Assembly: GCF_003259315.1 (NCBI RefSeq)
Contig: NZ_QLLT01000022.1
Coordinates: 62,001-126,000, forward strand
Length of the DNA stretch: 64,000 bases
Source of the DNA: Kitasatospora sp. SolWspMP-SS2h
Lineage (GTDB): Bacteria; Actinomycetota; Actinomycetes; Streptomycetales; Streptomycetaceae
Direction: 5' to 3'
A program made the position numbers and the translations under genes. Below, one piece after another: positions 49,630 to 58,380 of this stretch (the stretch's first letter is position 1; each line of letters starts with the position of its first letter). The notes beneath the pieces were generated by a model. It was given only the letters and a program-made list of their open reading frames with translations. It was not told where the DNA came from and did not search any database.

Positions 49630-51417
49630 TCAGACCTCCTGGGTCGTGGTGGGACGGCGGCGGGAGCCGCGCAGCGGCGGACGGGCGCCGAGCCGCTTCG
49701 GGTCCAGGCCGGACAGCGGGTGGCCGGAGGCGAAGAACTTGGTGCGGGCGAGCAGGCTGATCAGCGGCTTGGTGAACAGGAAGATCACCACGACGTCGAG
49801 CAGGGTGGTCAGGCCCAGCGTGAAGGCGAAGCCCTGCACCTTGCCGACCGACACCAGGTACAGCACCGCGGCGCACAGGAAGGAGACGAAGTCCGAGACC
49901 AGGATGGTGCGCCGGGCCCGCGGCCAGGCGCGCTGCACGGCGGCCCGCAGCTGGGCGCCCTCGCGGACCTCGTCCCGGATGCGCTCGAAGTACACGATGA
50001 AGGAGTCCGCGGTGATGCCGATCGCGACGATCGCGCCGCAGACCGCGGGCAGGTTCAGCGCGAAGCCGATGCCCGCGCCCAGCAGGCTCATGATCGACCA
50101 GGTCAGGATGCCCGAGACGACCAGGCCGGCGATCGAGATCAGGCCCAGGCCGCGGTAGTAGACCAGCGAGTACGCGACCACCAGCAGCATGCCGATCAGA
50201 CCGGCGATCAGACCGGCCTTCAGCTGCTCGGAGCCGAGCTGCGGGGAGACGGTGGTGACGTCGCTCTTCACGAAGTCCAGCGGGAGCGCGCCGTAACTCA
50301 GCACGTTCGCCAGCGACTTGGCGTCGTCCGAGGTGAAGCTGCCGTTGATCACGGCGCTGCCGCCGGTGATCGACTCCTGCACGTACGGGTGGGAGACGAC
50401 CTGGCCGTCCAGCACGATGGCGAACTGGTTGGCCGGGGAGGACTGGGTGGCCAGCTGGCCGGTGGTGGAGGCGAAGGCCTTGGAGCCGGCGTCGTTGAAC
50501 GACAGGTCGACCATCCAGCCCTTGCCGGTCTGGGTGTCGTACACGGCCTGCGCCTTGGTGACGTCCGAGCCGTTCACCGCGACGCCGCCGAGCACGAACT
50601 TGTACCAGAGGCCCTGCTCCGCGTCGTACGAGCAGGCCAGGGCCGGCGCGGTCTGGTCGCTGGTCTGGTAGTTCTTGCGCTGCTCCTTGACCGAGCAGTC
50701 CAGCGCGGCGTACTGCTGCTGGAGCGCGGCGGTGGCGGGGTCCGGGGTGGGCGCGGCGGCCGGGTCGGCGGCGGGCGCGGAGGCCGGGGCGCTCGGCTGG
50801 GCGGCCGGGGCGGAGGCGCCGGCGCTCGCGGAGGCCGTCGGGTCGGCCTGGAGCGCGCCGGAGAGGGCGCGGCCGGCCTTGCTGGCGGACGCGGAGGGGG
50901 ACGCCGGGGCGGAGGAGCCCGCGGCGGCGGAGGCACCGGCCGAGGCCGAGGCGCCCGCGCTCGGGGCGGCGGAGGCGGCGGCGTCCGGGGAGGCGGACGG
51001 GTCGGCCGGCTGCGGGGCCACGCCGGACGGCTCGGCGGCCAGCACCGGGCGGAAGTAGAGCTTGGCGGTGTCACCGACCTTGTCGGTGGACTGCTGCGTG
51101 TTACCACCGTCGGGAATGTTGACGATGATGTTGGCATTGCCCTGGGTCTGCACCTCCGCCTCGGAGACGCCCATGCCGTTGACGCGCTTCTGGATGATGC
51201 CGACCGCGGTGTTCAGATTGGTCTTGTTGACCGCGGAGGGGTCGTCCGACTTTGCGGTCAGCGTGACGCTGGTGCCACCGGCGAGGTCGATACCGAGACG
51301 GGGCTTGGTGTTGCCCGTCCCGAACATGAGGGCCACAAGGCCGACGGTGACCACCAGGATGAGCGCCAGCGCCCGTCCCGGGTATCCGTCGCGCGACCGC
51401 GACTTGGGTGTTGCCAC
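49630..51417 (-). CDS. secD: protein translocase subunit SecD
   Basis: A 595-aa membrane protein. N-terminal helix (ALALILVVTVGLVALMFG), RLGIDLAGGTSVTL, a periplasmic P1 domain, and five C-terminal helices with AGLIAGLIGMLLVVAYSLVY, GAIVAIGITADSFIVYFERI and RTILVSDFVSFLCAAVLYLV. Within P1 (about residues 130-235) there is an insert of roughly 100 residues almost entirely Ala/Ser/Pro/Gly, longer than in most SecD proteins. GTG 51417. Second gene of yajC-secD-secF; a 147-bp gap with G+C inverted repeats separates it from yajC. Confidence 0.95.
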   Translation of the reverse strand: MATPKSRSRDGYPGRALALILVVTVGLVALMFGTGNTKPRLGIDLAGGTSVTLTAKSDDPSAVNKTNLNTAVGIIQKRVNGMGVSEAEVQTQGNANIIVNIPDGGNTQQSTDKVGDTAKLYFRPVLAAEPSGVAPQPADPSASPDAAASAAPSAGASASAGASAAAGSSAPASPSASASKAGRALSGALQADPTASASAGASAPAAQPSAPASAPAADPAAAPTPDPATAALQQQYAALDCSVKEQRKNYQTSDQTAPALACSYDAEQGLWYKFVLGGVAVNGSDVTKAQAVYDTQTGKGWMVDLSFNDAGSKAFASTTGQLATQSSPANQFAIVLDGQVVSHPYVQESITGGSAVINGSFTSDDAKSLANVLSYGALPLDFVKSDVTTVSPQLGSEQLKAGLIAGLIGMLLVVAYSLVYYRGLGLISIAGLVVSGILTWSIMSLLGAGIGFALNLPAVCGAIVAIGITADSFIVYFERIRDEVREGAQLRAAVQRAWPRARRTILVSDFVSFLCAAVLYLVSVGKVQGFAFTLGLTTLLDVVVIFLFTKPLISLLARTKFFASGHPLSGLDPKRLGARPPLRGSRRRPTTTQEV

Positions 51418-51564
51418 CTTGCTCGTTTCTCCCTGTCCATGCCGCCCGGCGGCCGGCCTCCGGCCCCGCGCTGGCGGGGGCGGAAGGCGGCGGACGCACG
51501 ACGGCCCACGAGGTCCTGTTGGGCTTGCGGCGGATGCCGCTGGTCGAGGGTGCCCCCGACCGTA

Positions 51565-51948
51565 CTACTTGCTCTCGGGAGCCTCGGCGTCGGCCTTCGC
51601 CTCGTCCTTGGACAGGCTCAGGGGCTTCTCGTCGGCATCCGCGTCGACGGCCTCCTCGGCCTCGTCCTCGACGGGGCGGCCGTTGATGATCGCGTCGTAC
51701 TCGAGCGGCTCCAGGACGGCCGCGATCGCGCCCTTGGTGTAGTGGGCCACCACACCGGGGGCGACCTCCAGCTCGACCGTCTCGTCGTTGACCGCCTTCA
51801 CCAGCGCGTACATGCCGCCGATGGTGCGCACTCCCGATCCCGGCTGCAGCGCGGACTGCATGGTCTGCGCCTGGGCCTGTCGCTTCTTCTGCGAGCGGAA
51901 CATCAGGAAGATCGCGAGGAGCGGGAGGATGAGGATGATCAGGTTCAC
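51565..51948 (-). CDS. yajC: preprotein translocase subunit YajC
   Basis: A 127-aa protein with one N-terminal membrane helix (NLIILILPLLAIFLMFRSQK) and a soluble SH3-like part (LQPGSGVRTIGGMYALVKAV, DETVELEVAPGV); the acidic C-terminal tail is actinobacterial. It associates with SecDF. GTG 51948 follows AAAGGA by about 8 nt. Confidence 0.94.
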   Translation of the reverse strand: MNLIILILPLLAIFLMFRSQKKRQAQAQTMQSALQPGSGVRTIGGMYALVKAVNDETVELEVAPGVVAHYTKGAIAAVLEPLEYDAIINGRPVEDEAEEAVDADADEKPLSLSKDEAKADAEAPESK

Positions 51949-52026
51949 GGCCAGGGTCCTTTGCGGCCGCTCTCGGCGACCAGTGCGTATACGTCGGCCC
52001 GTCGGGTGAGAGGGGCGGTCCGGCGG

Positions 52027-52055
52027 AGTCTAGGCGACCCGCACTGAACGGACAA
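52027..52055 (-). promoter_or_regulatory. yajC-secD-secF promoter
   Basis: On the minus strand TTGTCC (complement of 52050-52055) and TAGACT (complement of 52027-52032) with an exact 17-bp spacer. This is the best HrdB-type promoter in the window; the predicted 5' leader of yajC is about 70 nt. Confidence 0.7.
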
Positions 52056-52061
52056 CGCCAA

Positions 52062-52102
52062 GCATGCCAGTGTGCCGCCGGAAGTGGCGAGCCTTGGCAT
52101 GC
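52062..52102. repeat. GCATGCCA/TGGCATGC inverted repeat between ruvB and yajC
   Basis: GCATGCCA (52062-52069) is repeated inverted as TGGCATGC (52095-52102) with a 25-bp spacer, just upstream of the yajC -35. It may be a protein-binding site or the ruvB terminator. Confidence 0.45.
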
Positions 52103-52129
52103 ACATAAACTCCCGATAAGGCGGCCGAG

Positions 52130-53215
52130 TTATGCCTGGCCGTCGGCCCACAGCCCGTTCTGCTGCCCGCCCCGGCCCGGCCTCGGACCGCCGGGCGCCG
52201 GCGGCGGGGTCAGCCCCAGGTGCCGCCAGGCCGCCGCGGTGGCGATCCGCCCGCGCGGGGTGCGCGCCAGCAGGCCCTCCCGGACCAGGAACGGCTCGGC
52301 CACCTCCTCGACCGTCTCCGACTCCTCGCCCACCGCCACCGCCAGCGTGGACAGGCCCACCGGACCGCCGCCGAACAGCTTCAGCAGCGCCTCCAGCACC
52401 GCCCGGTCCAGCCGGTCCAGGCCGCGCACGTCCACCTCGTAGACCTCCAGCGCCCGCGCGGCGATCTCCCGGGTGACCAGGCCGTCGTGCCGGACCTGCG
52501 CGAAATCCCTCACCCGGCGCAACAGCCGGTTGGCGATCCGCGGCGTGCCGCGCGAGCGCCCGGCGATCTCGGCCGCGCCCGCCGGGTCGATCTCGACGTC
52601 CAGCAGGCCCGCCGAGCGGTGCACCACCCGTTCCAGCTCGGCCGGGGCGTAGAACTCCATGTGCCCGGTGAAGCCGAACCGGTCGCGCAGCGGCGGCGGC
52701 AGCAGCCCGGCCCGGGTGGTCGCGCCGACCAGCGTGAACGGCGGCAGCTCCAGCGGGATCGCGGTGGCGCCCGGGCCCTTGCCGACGATCACGTCGACCC
52801 GGAAGTCCTCCATCGCCATGTACAGCATCTCCTCGGCGGGCCGGGACATCCGGTGGATCTCGTCGAGGAACAGCACCTCGCCCTCGGTCAGCGAGGACAG
52901 GATCGCCGCCAGGTCGCCCGCGTGCTGGATCGCCGGGCCGGAGGTGATCCGGATCGGGGCGTTCAGCTCCGCCGCGATGATCATCGACAGGGTGGTCTTG
53001 CCCAGTCCGGGCGGGCCGCTGAGCAGCACGTGGTCCGGCGCCGCCCCGCGCTTGCGGGCCGCCTGGAGGACCAGCGAGAGCTGCTCGCGCACCCTCTCCT
53101 GCCCGATGAACTCCTCCAGCAGCTTGGGCCGCAGCGCCGCCTCCACCGCCTGGTCCTCACCGTCGGCGGACGCCGCCAGCAGGCCGTCAACGGGCTCGGG
53201 CTCGTACGGGCTCAT
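52130..53215 (-). CDS. ruvB: Holliday junction branch migration helicase RuvB
   Basis: A 361-aa AAA+ motor acting with RuvA. It contains [20 protein letters not shown], Walker [20 protein letters not shown], Walker [12 protein letters not shown], sensor 1 [20 protein letters not shown], the Arg finger following, and the winged-helix C-terminal domain ([15 protein letters not shown]). ATG 53215 has GGGGAG about 10 nt upstream; an ATG at 53230 has no ribosome-binding site. Last gene of ruvC-ruvA-ruvB. Confidence 0.96.
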   Translation of the reverse strand: MSPYEPEPVDGLLAASADGEDQAVEAALRPKLLEEFIGQERVREQLSLVLQAARKRGAAPDHVLLSGPPGLGKTTLSMIIAAELNAPIRITSGPAIQHAGDLAAILSSLTEGEVLFLDEIHRMSRPAEEMLYMAMEDFRVDVIVGKGPGATAIPLELPPFTLVGATTRAGLLPPPLRDRFGFTGHMEFYAPAELERVVHRSAGLLDVEIDPAGAAEIAGRSRGTPRIANRLLRRVRDFAQVRHDGLVTREIAARALEVYEVDVRGLDRLDRAVLEALLKLFGGGPVGLSTLAVAVGEESETVEEVAEPFLVREGLLARTPRGRIATAAAWRHLGLTPPPAPGGPRPGRGGQQNGLWADGQA

Positions 53216-53281
53216 CGGAAGACTGCTCCCCATGTCGACTTGGCGACGGATCGCCACATTGCTTTACGGCGGTTCACCGGG

Positions 53282-53342
53282 CCCGGTTCAGCGGGCCCGG
53301 CTGGGCAGGCACGGCTCGGCGGACCCGGTTCAGCGGGCCCGG
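53282..53342. repeat. 19-bp direct repeat at the ruvA 3' end
   Basis: CCCGGTTCAGCGGGCCCGG occurs at 53282-53300 and 53324-53342, pitch 42 bp. The second copy contains the ruvA stop codon. Confidence 0.75.
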
Positions 53343-53941
53343 TTCAGCCCGCGCAGGGCGAGCCGCAGCAGCGCCCCGACGTCCGGCACCGACTGCGCCT
53401 CGGCCTCCGGCGTCACCCGGGCCACCGCCTCCTCCGCCTCCCGCGGAGCGTAGCCCAGGCCCACCAGCGCGGAGTGCAGCTGCTCGTGCCAGGGCGCCGG
53501 GCCGGAGGCCACCGGCTTCTGCGCCGGGACGGTGCCGTGCGGGGCGCCGAGCTTGTCCTTGTACTCCAGCAGCAGCTTCGCCGCCTTCGCCTTGCCGATG
53601 CCGGGCACCGCGATCAGCGCCTTCTCGTCGCCGCCCGCCACCGCCACCCGCAGCGCCTCCGGCGAGTGCACCCCGAGGATCGCCTGGGCCAGCTTCGGCC
53701 CGACCCCGGGCGCCGCCTGGAGCACCTCGAAGGTCGCCCGCTCGTCGTCGTCCGCGAACCCGAACAGCGTCAGCGAGTCCTCCCGCACCACCAGCGAGGT
53801 GGCCAGCCGGGCCACCTCCCCCACCCGCAGCCGGGCCAGCGTGGTCGGCGTGCACTGCACCGCCATCCCCACCCCGCCGACCTCCACCACGGCCACCCCG
53901 GCCCCCACCACCGCAACCGGCCCCTGCACAAAGGCGATCAT
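53330..53941 (-). CDS. ruvA: Holliday junction DNA-binding protein RuvA
   Basis: A 203-aa protein binding four-way junctions as a tetramer. OB-fold N-terminus (IAFVQGPVAVVGAGVAVVEV), tandem helix-hairpin-helix motifs (LQAAPGVGPKLAQAILG and LIAVPGIGKAKAAKLLLEYK), and the mobile C-terminal domain III that contacts RuvB (SALVGLGYAPREAEEAV). ATG 53941. Coupled in the ruvCAB order. Confidence 0.95.
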   Translation of the reverse strand: MIAFVQGPVAVVGAGVAVVEVGGVGMAVQCTPTTLARLRVGEVARLATSLVVREDSLTLFGFADDDERATFEVLQAAPGVGPKLAQAILGVHSPEALRVAVAGGDEKALIAVPGIGKAKAAKLLLEYKDKLGAPHGTVPAQKPVASGPAPWHEQLHSALVGLGYAPREAEEAVARVTPEAEAQSVPDVGALLRLALRGLNRAR

Positions 53942-54028
53942 GGTGAAGTCGTTCCTCTCGACGGTTCCGATTGCTTGCCGCGCCCCGCACCCGGCGGGGC
54001 GGCGGACCTACTCGACCTCTTGGCCCCG

Positions 54029-54676
54029 TCAGGGCCGCGGGGAGCTGCGCGAGCGGCCCGGCGCCCTGCCGTACGCCGCTCGGGGGGCGCCCGCCTGCGG
54101 CGCGGGCCCGTCCTGCGGCGCGGGCCCTTCCTGCCGCGCAGCGCCGTGCCAGGAGCCGCCGCCCGTGCCGTGCGCCTTGATCGCGGCGGTCAGCCGGTTG
54201 GTGGTGCCGCCGCGCCAGATGTGGCAGATCGCCAGCGCCAGGGCGTCCGCCGCGTCGGCGGGCTTGGGCGGGGCGTCCAGCCGGAGGATGCGGGTGACCA
54301 TCGCGGTGACCTGGGCCTTGTCGGCCCGGCCGGAACCGGTGACGGCGGCCTTGACCTCGCTGGGGGTGTGCAGCGTGACCGGGATGCCGCGCCTGGTCGC
54401 GCAGAGCACGGCGACGGCGGAGGCCTGCGCGGTACCCATCACGGTGCGGACGTTGTGCTGGGCGAACACCCGCTCCACGGCGACGAGTTCGGGCGAGTAC
54501 CGGTCGAGCCAGGACTCCAGGCCCTGCTCGATGGCGAGCAGCCGGGGGCCCAGCTCGTCCTCGGCCGGCGTGCGCACCACGCCGACGCCGAGCATCGCCA
54601 ACTGCCGCCCGGGCAGCCCTTCGACCACCCCGACTCCGCACCTGGTCAGCCCAGGGTCCACGCCCAGCACTCGCAC
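54029..54676 (-). CDS. ruvC: crossover junction endodeoxyribonuclease RuvC
   Basis: A 215-aa Holliday junction resolvase. Catalytic acidic residues are seen in [13 protein letters not shown] (first Asp), [14 protein letters not shown] (Glu), and [18 protein letters not shown] (C-terminal Asp pair). The C-terminal ~40 residues are a Gly/Ala/Pro-rich tail beyond the normal family length. GTG 54676 is chosen because AGAGG lies 7 nt upstream; GTG 54682 is only 1 nt from it. Confidence 0.95.
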   Translation of the reverse strand: MRVLGVDPGLTRCGVGVVEGLPGRQLAMLGVGVVRTPAEDELGPRLLAIEQGLESWLDRYSPELVAVERVFAQHNVRTVMGTAQASAVAVLCATRRGIPVTLHTPSEVKAAVTGSGRADKAQVTAMVTRILRLDAPPKPADAADALALAICHIWRGGTTNRLTAAIKAHGTGGGSWHGAARQEGPAPQDGPAPQAGAPRAAYGRAPGRSRSSPRP

Positions 54677-54787
54677 GGCCACACCTCTCTCCGACCTGCG
54701 CAGGTTACCCCCGGCCGCCGACAACACCCCGGACACGCCGCCGCCCGGCGACCGCGGAGAGCCACCGGGCGGAGGGAGGACGGGGGA

Positions 54788-55543
54788 TCAGGCGTCCAGC
54801 TCGGCCATGATCTCGTCGGAGACGTCGAAGTTGGCGAAGACGTTCTGCACGTCGTCGCTGTCCTCCAGCGCGTCGATCAGCTTGAAGATCTTGCGGGCGC
54901 CGTCGGCGTCCAGCTCGACCTGCATGCTGGGGACGAAGTTGGCGTCGGCGGAGTCGTAGTCGATGCCCGCGTCGACCAGCGCGGTGCGGACCGCGACCAT
55001 GTCGGTGGCCTCGGACATCACCTCGAAGGCCTCGCCCAGGTCGTTGACCTCCTCGGCGCCGGCGTCCAGCACGACGTCGAGGATCTTGTCCTCGTCCACG
55101 CCGTCGGCCTTGGGGACGATCACCACGCCCTTGCGGTTGAACAGGTACGACACCGAGCCCGGGTCGGCCATGTTGCCGCCGTTGCGGGTCATCGCGACGC
55201 GCACGTCGGAGGCGGCGCGGTTGCGGTTGTCGGTGAGGCACTCGATCAGGACGGCCACGCCGTTGGGGCCGTAGCCCTCGTACATGATCGTCGAGTAGTC
55301 GGCGCCGCCGGCCTCCGCACCGGAGCCGCGCTTGACGGCCCGGTTGATGTTGTCGATCGGGACGGAGCTCTTCTTGGCCTTCTGGATGGCGTCGTAGAGC
55401 GTGGGGTTGCCGGCGGGGTCGCCGCCGCCGGTGCGGGCCGCCACCTCGATGTTCTTGATCATCTTGGCGAAGAGCTTGCCGCGCTTGGCGTCGATCGCGG
55501 CCTTCTTGTGCTTGGTGGTAGCCCACTTAGAGTGGCCGGACAT
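54788..55543 (-). CDS. yebC: YebC/PmpR-family DNA-binding transcriptional regulator
   Basis: A 251-aa member of the YebC family, beginning [20 protein letters not shown] and with [20 protein letters not shown] and [12 protein letters not shown]. Recent work links the family to ribosome rescue at proline stretches as well as to transcription control. ATG 55543, upstream of ruvC by about 110 bp. Conserved order pdxS-pdxT-yebC-ruvC. Confidence 0.95.
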   Translation of the reverse strand: MSGHSKWATTKHKKAAIDAKRGKLFAKMIKNIEVAARTGGGDPAGNPTLYDAIQKAKKSSVPIDNINRAVKRGSGAEAGGADYSTIMYEGYGPNGVAVLIECLTDNRNRAASDVRVAMTRNGGNMADPGSVSYLFNRKGVVIVPKADGVDEDKILDVVLDAGAEEVNDLGEAFEVMSEATDMVAVRTALVDAGIDYDSADANFVPSMQVELDADGARKIFKLIDALEDSDDVQNVFANFDVSDEIMAELDA

Positions 55544-55641
55544 CGCCAGCTCCTTTTCGTCGCCAATGGGAAATGAACAGGGGAGATCCTACCGGTGCCG
55601 CACCGTCAGGTGGCACACGGTCACCACGCCCGCGCGGGGGC

Positions 55642-56253
55642 TCAGCGCCCGGCGGCCTCGACCATCCGGACGAAGTACTCGTGGACGCGGTGGTCGCCGG
55701 TCAGCTCCGGGTGGAAGGAGGTGGCCAGCAGGTTGCCCTGGCGGACCGCGACGATCCGGGCGTCCGGGCCGTCCGCGGCCGGCACCTCGGCCAGCACCTC
55801 GACGCCCGCGCCGACCGCCTCGACCCAGGGGGCGCGGATGAACACGCCGGTGACCGGGTCGCCGGGCAGGCCCGCGAACGGGATGGCGGTCTCGAAGGAC
55901 TCGTTCTGCCGGCCGAAGGCGTTGCGGCGAACGGTCATGTCGATGCCGCCGACGGTCTCCTGGTCGTCCCGGCCGTCCAGGATCTTGTCGGCCAGCAGGA
56001 TCATGCCCGCGCAGGTGCCGTACACCGGCATGCCGGCCGCGACCCGCTCGCGCAGCGGCGCCATCAGGCCGAACAGCACCGCCAGCTTGGAGATGGTGGT
56101 GGACTCGCCGCCGGGCATCACCAGCGCGTCCACCTCGGCCAGCTCCTCCGGGCGGCGCACCGGCCGGGCCAGCGCGTCGGCGGCGGCCAGCGCGACCAGG
56201 TGCTCGCGGACGTCGCCCTGCAGGGCCAGGACGCCGATGGTGGGGGTGCTCAC
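55642..56253 (-). CDS. pdxT: pyridoxal 5'-phosphate synthase glutaminase subunit PdxT
   Basis: A 203-aa class I glutaminase supplying ammonia to PdxS. The GGES motif is in [19 protein letters not shown], the catalytic Cys in [14 protein letters not shown], and the His/Glu pair in [23 protein letters not shown] 56253 has AGAGG 10 nt upstream. It follows pdxS after a very strong hairpin. Confidence 0.95.
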   Translation of the reverse strand: MSTPTIGVLALQGDVREHLVALAAADALARPVRRPEELAEVDALVMPGGESTTISKLAVLFGLMAPLRERVAAGMPVYGTCAGMILLADKILDGRDDQETVGGIDMTVRRNAFGRQNESFETAIPFAGLPGDPVTGVFIRAPWVEAVGAGVEVLAEVPAADGPDARIVAVRQGNLLATSFHPELTGDHRVHEYFVRMVEAAGR

Positions 56254-56292
56254 GGTCTCACTACCTCTTCGTTCTCGAACCGATGATCCGGG

Positions 56293-56349
56293 ACGCCCCG
56301 CGCGTCCGGCCCGCCGCCCCGGTGGCGGCGGGCCGGACGCGCGGGGCGT
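56293..56349 (-). terminator. 26-bp perfect hairpin between pdxS and pdxT
   Basis: A perfect 26-bp stem (56293-56318 with 56324-56349) and a 5-nt loop, starting 11 bp after the pdxS stop and ending 39 bp before pdxT. There is no T-tract. It is the longest hairpin in the window and may be a (partial) terminator, a transcript stabiliser, or both. Confidence 0.75.
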
Positions 56350-56360
56350 GCGTCGGCCGA

Positions 56361-57272
56361 CTACCAGCCGCGGTTGGCGTAGCGCTCGGTCTCCGGCAGG
56401 GTGTCGCAGTTGATGCCGACCATGGCCTCGCCCAGGTTGCGGGAGGCGTCCGCGATGATCTTCGGGTCGTCGAAGAAGGTGGTGGCCTTCACGATGGCGG
56501 CGGCGCGCTTGGCCGGGTCGCCCGACTTGAAGATGCCGGAGCCGACGAAGACGCCTTCGGCGCCGAGCTGGCGCATCAGCGCGGCGTCGGCCGGGGTGGC
56601 CACGCCGCCGGCCGAGAACAGCACGACCGGGAGCTTGCCGAGCTCGGCGACCTCGCGGACCAGCTCGTACGGGGCGCGCAGCTCCTTGGCCGCGGCGTAC
56701 AGCTCGTTGTTGTCGAAGCCGCGCAGCTTGGCGATCTCGTTCTTGATCTGGCGCAGGTGGCGGACGGCCTCCACCACGTTGCCGGTGCCGGCCTCGCCCT
56801 TGGAGCGGATCATGGCCGCGCCCTCGGCGATCCGGCGCAGCGCCTCGCCCAGGTTGGTGGCGCCGCAGACGAAGGGGGTGGTGAAGGCCCACTTGTCGGA
56901 GTGGTTGACCTCGTCGGCCGGGGTGAGCACCTCGGACTCGTCGATGTAGTCGACGCCGAGCGACTGCAGGACCTGGGCCTCGACGAAGTGGCCGATCCGG
57001 GACTTGGCCATCACCGGGATGGAGACCGCCCCGATGATCTCCTCGATCATGTTCGGGTCGGACATCCGGGCCACGCCGCCGTCCTTGCGGATGTCGGCCG
57101 GAACGCGCTCCAGCGCCATGACCGCGACCGCACCGGCGTCCTCGGCGATCTTCGCCTGCTCGGCGTTGACCACGTCCATGATCACGCCGCCCTTGAGCTG
57201 CTCGGCCATGCCGCGCTTGACCCGGGCGGTGCCGACCTGGGGCTGCTCAGCGGAAGTGGGGGTGGTGGACAC
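56361..57272 (-). CDS. pdxS: pyridoxal 5'-phosphate synthase subunit PdxS
   Basis: A 303-aa (beta/alpha)8 synthase making PLP from ribose 5-phosphate, glyceraldehyde 3-phosphate and ammonia. Family blocks: [20 protein letters not shown] (the substrate Lys region), [20 protein letters not shown], the PdxS signature [20 protein letters not shown], and [14 protein letters not shown] 57272 has TGAGG upstream. A TACGAT -10 lies on the minus strand at 57312-57317. Confidence 0.97.
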   Translation of the reverse strand: MSTTPTSAEQPQVGTARVKRGMAEQLKGGVIMDVVNAEQAKIAEDAGAVAVMALERVPADIRKDGGVARMSDPNMIEEIIGAVSIPVMAKSRIGHFVEAQVLQSLGVDYIDESEVLTPADEVNHSDKWAFTTPFVCGATNLGEALRRIAEGAAMIRSKGEAGTGNVVEAVRHLRQIKNEIAKLRGFDNNELYAAAKELRAPYELVREVAELGKLPVVLFSAGGVATPADAALMRQLGAEGVFVGSGIFKSGDPAKRAAAIVKATTFFDDPKIIADASRNLGEAMVGINCDTLPETERYANRGW

Positions 57273-57311
57273 GTAAGACCTCACTCAGGGATGAACCGGT
57301 GCTATCGGTCT

Positions 57312-57317
57312 ATCGTA
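57312..57317 (-). promoter_or_regulatory. candidate -10 element of pdxS
   Basis: TACGAT on the minus strand (ATCGTA on plus), about 40 bp upstream of the pdxS start. The -35 (TGGGTC at about 16 bp) is weak. Confidence 0.4.
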
Positions 57318-57424
57318 GGCCCGGAGACCCCACGACCCATACGCCACATGGTCCAGGGCCGCCCCCGGCATACGACAATCAGGCCAGCGACCCGGTGCGG
57401 CAGGAACGCCGCCAGCCTACGCGC

Positions 57425-57970
57425 CTACGCCGGCGCCCCCTCGGGCGTGAGCGCCACCGGGGGCTCGTCGTCCATCTCGAAGGCCATCGGGAACGGCGCC
57501 CGCCCCGCCAGCCGGAAGTAGCGCACCAGCCGGTGCTCGCGCACCGCCCGCGCCGCCCGCACCGCGTCGTTGTGGAAGCGCCGCGCCATCGGCACCCGGC
57601 GCACCGCCTCCACCAGGTCGCGCACCGCCTCCTCGCCGCCCGGCGCCTCGCGCACCGCGGCGACCTGCGCCGGCTCGTCCAGCACCGCCCGCAGCGCCAG
57701 GCTCAGCTCGCTCTCGGCCACCTCGCGCTGCTCGTCCTCGGCCTGCCGGGCCGCGTGCGCGGCCTCCAGCAGCAGGATCGACGCGGCCGGGTCGAGCAGC
57801 GAGGAGGTGGCCAGCTCCACCGCCACCGAGGAGCGGCGCAGCAGCTGGGCGTCCAGCGAGGCCCGGGCGGCGTCGATCCGGGCGTGCAGCCGGTCGAGCC
57901 TGCCCGCCGTCCAGCTCAGGTAGAGGGCGGAGAGTGCGACGGCCGCAACGGCCCAGATCCAGGTAGCCAC
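57425..57970 (-). CDS. LemA-like membrane protein
   Basis: A 181-aa protein with one N-terminal membrane helix (WIWAVAAVALSALYLSWTAG) and helical-bundle segments resembling LemA: RLDRLHARIDAARASLDAQLL (about 25-45) and VPMARRFHNDAVRAARAVRE near the C-terminus. The function is unknown. GTG 57970 start; 19 bp separate it from the tautomerase gene upstream, so they may be co-transcribed. Confidence 0.8.
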   Translation of the reverse strand: MATWIWAVAAVALSALYLSWTAGRLDRLHARIDAARASLDAQLLRRSSVAVELATSSLLDPAASILLLEAAHAARQAEDEQREVAESELSLALRAVLDEPAQVAAVREAPGGEEAVRDLVEAVRRVPMARRFHNDAVRAARAVREHRLVRYFRLAGRAPFPMAFEMDDEPPVALTPEGAPA

Positions 57971-57989
57971 GGGGCGCTACGGTACCGGC

Positions 57990-58352
57990 TCAGCCCCCGA
58001 GGACCGCCGCGCGGTAGCCGTCCGGGTCCAGCTCGCCGACCTGGACGGTGGCCTGCACCGGCCCGGCCTCCGCCCCCAGGTACCCGGGCAGCGCCGCCAG
58101 CACGGCCTCGCCCAGCGCCGCCTTGGCCGCGGCGCTGCGGCCCGGGAAGACCTCGAACCCGATCACGACCAGCGCGAAGGTCTCGGCGTCCGCCCCGACC
58201 ACCGCCTCCTCGGTCCGGCGGAACCGGGTCGTGCAGCCGGTCGGCCGGGCGTCCAGCAGCTTCACCGCCAGCCGGTTCAGGGCCAGGCCGAAGCCCCGCC
58301 GGTCGAAGGCGTCGGCGAGCCGGTCGGTGTAGTCGACGGTGATCAGCGGCAT
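57990..58352 (-). CDS. 5-carboxymethyl-2-hydroxymuconate isomerase/tautomerase-family protein
   Basis: A 120-aa tautomerase-superfamily protein. After Met removal the N-terminal Pro (PLITVDYTDRLADAFDRRGF) is the catalytic base; FALVVIGFEVFPGRSAAAKA follows. Close families isomerise hydroxymuconate in homoprotocatechuate breakdown, but no such pathway genes are nearby, so the substrate is open. ATG 58352; 28 bp downstream of the pimA-like gene end. Confidence 0.75.
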   Translation of the reverse strand: MPLITVDYTDRLADAFDRRGFGLALNRLAVKLLDARPTGCTTRFRRTEEAVVGADAETFALVVIGFEVFPGRSAAAKAALGEAVLAALPGYLGAEAGPVQATVQVGELDPDGYRAAVLGG

Positions 58353-58380
58353 GCGGAACTCCCTCTCCGGGCGGGGCGGT

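Noticed and set aside
52220-55576. Very long open frame on the plus strand across ruvB, ruvA, ruvC and yebC
   Set aside because: It is antisense to four well-supported genes, Arg/Gly/Pro-rich, and results from high G+C removing stop codons. The same holds for the long frames across alaS, relA and secD.
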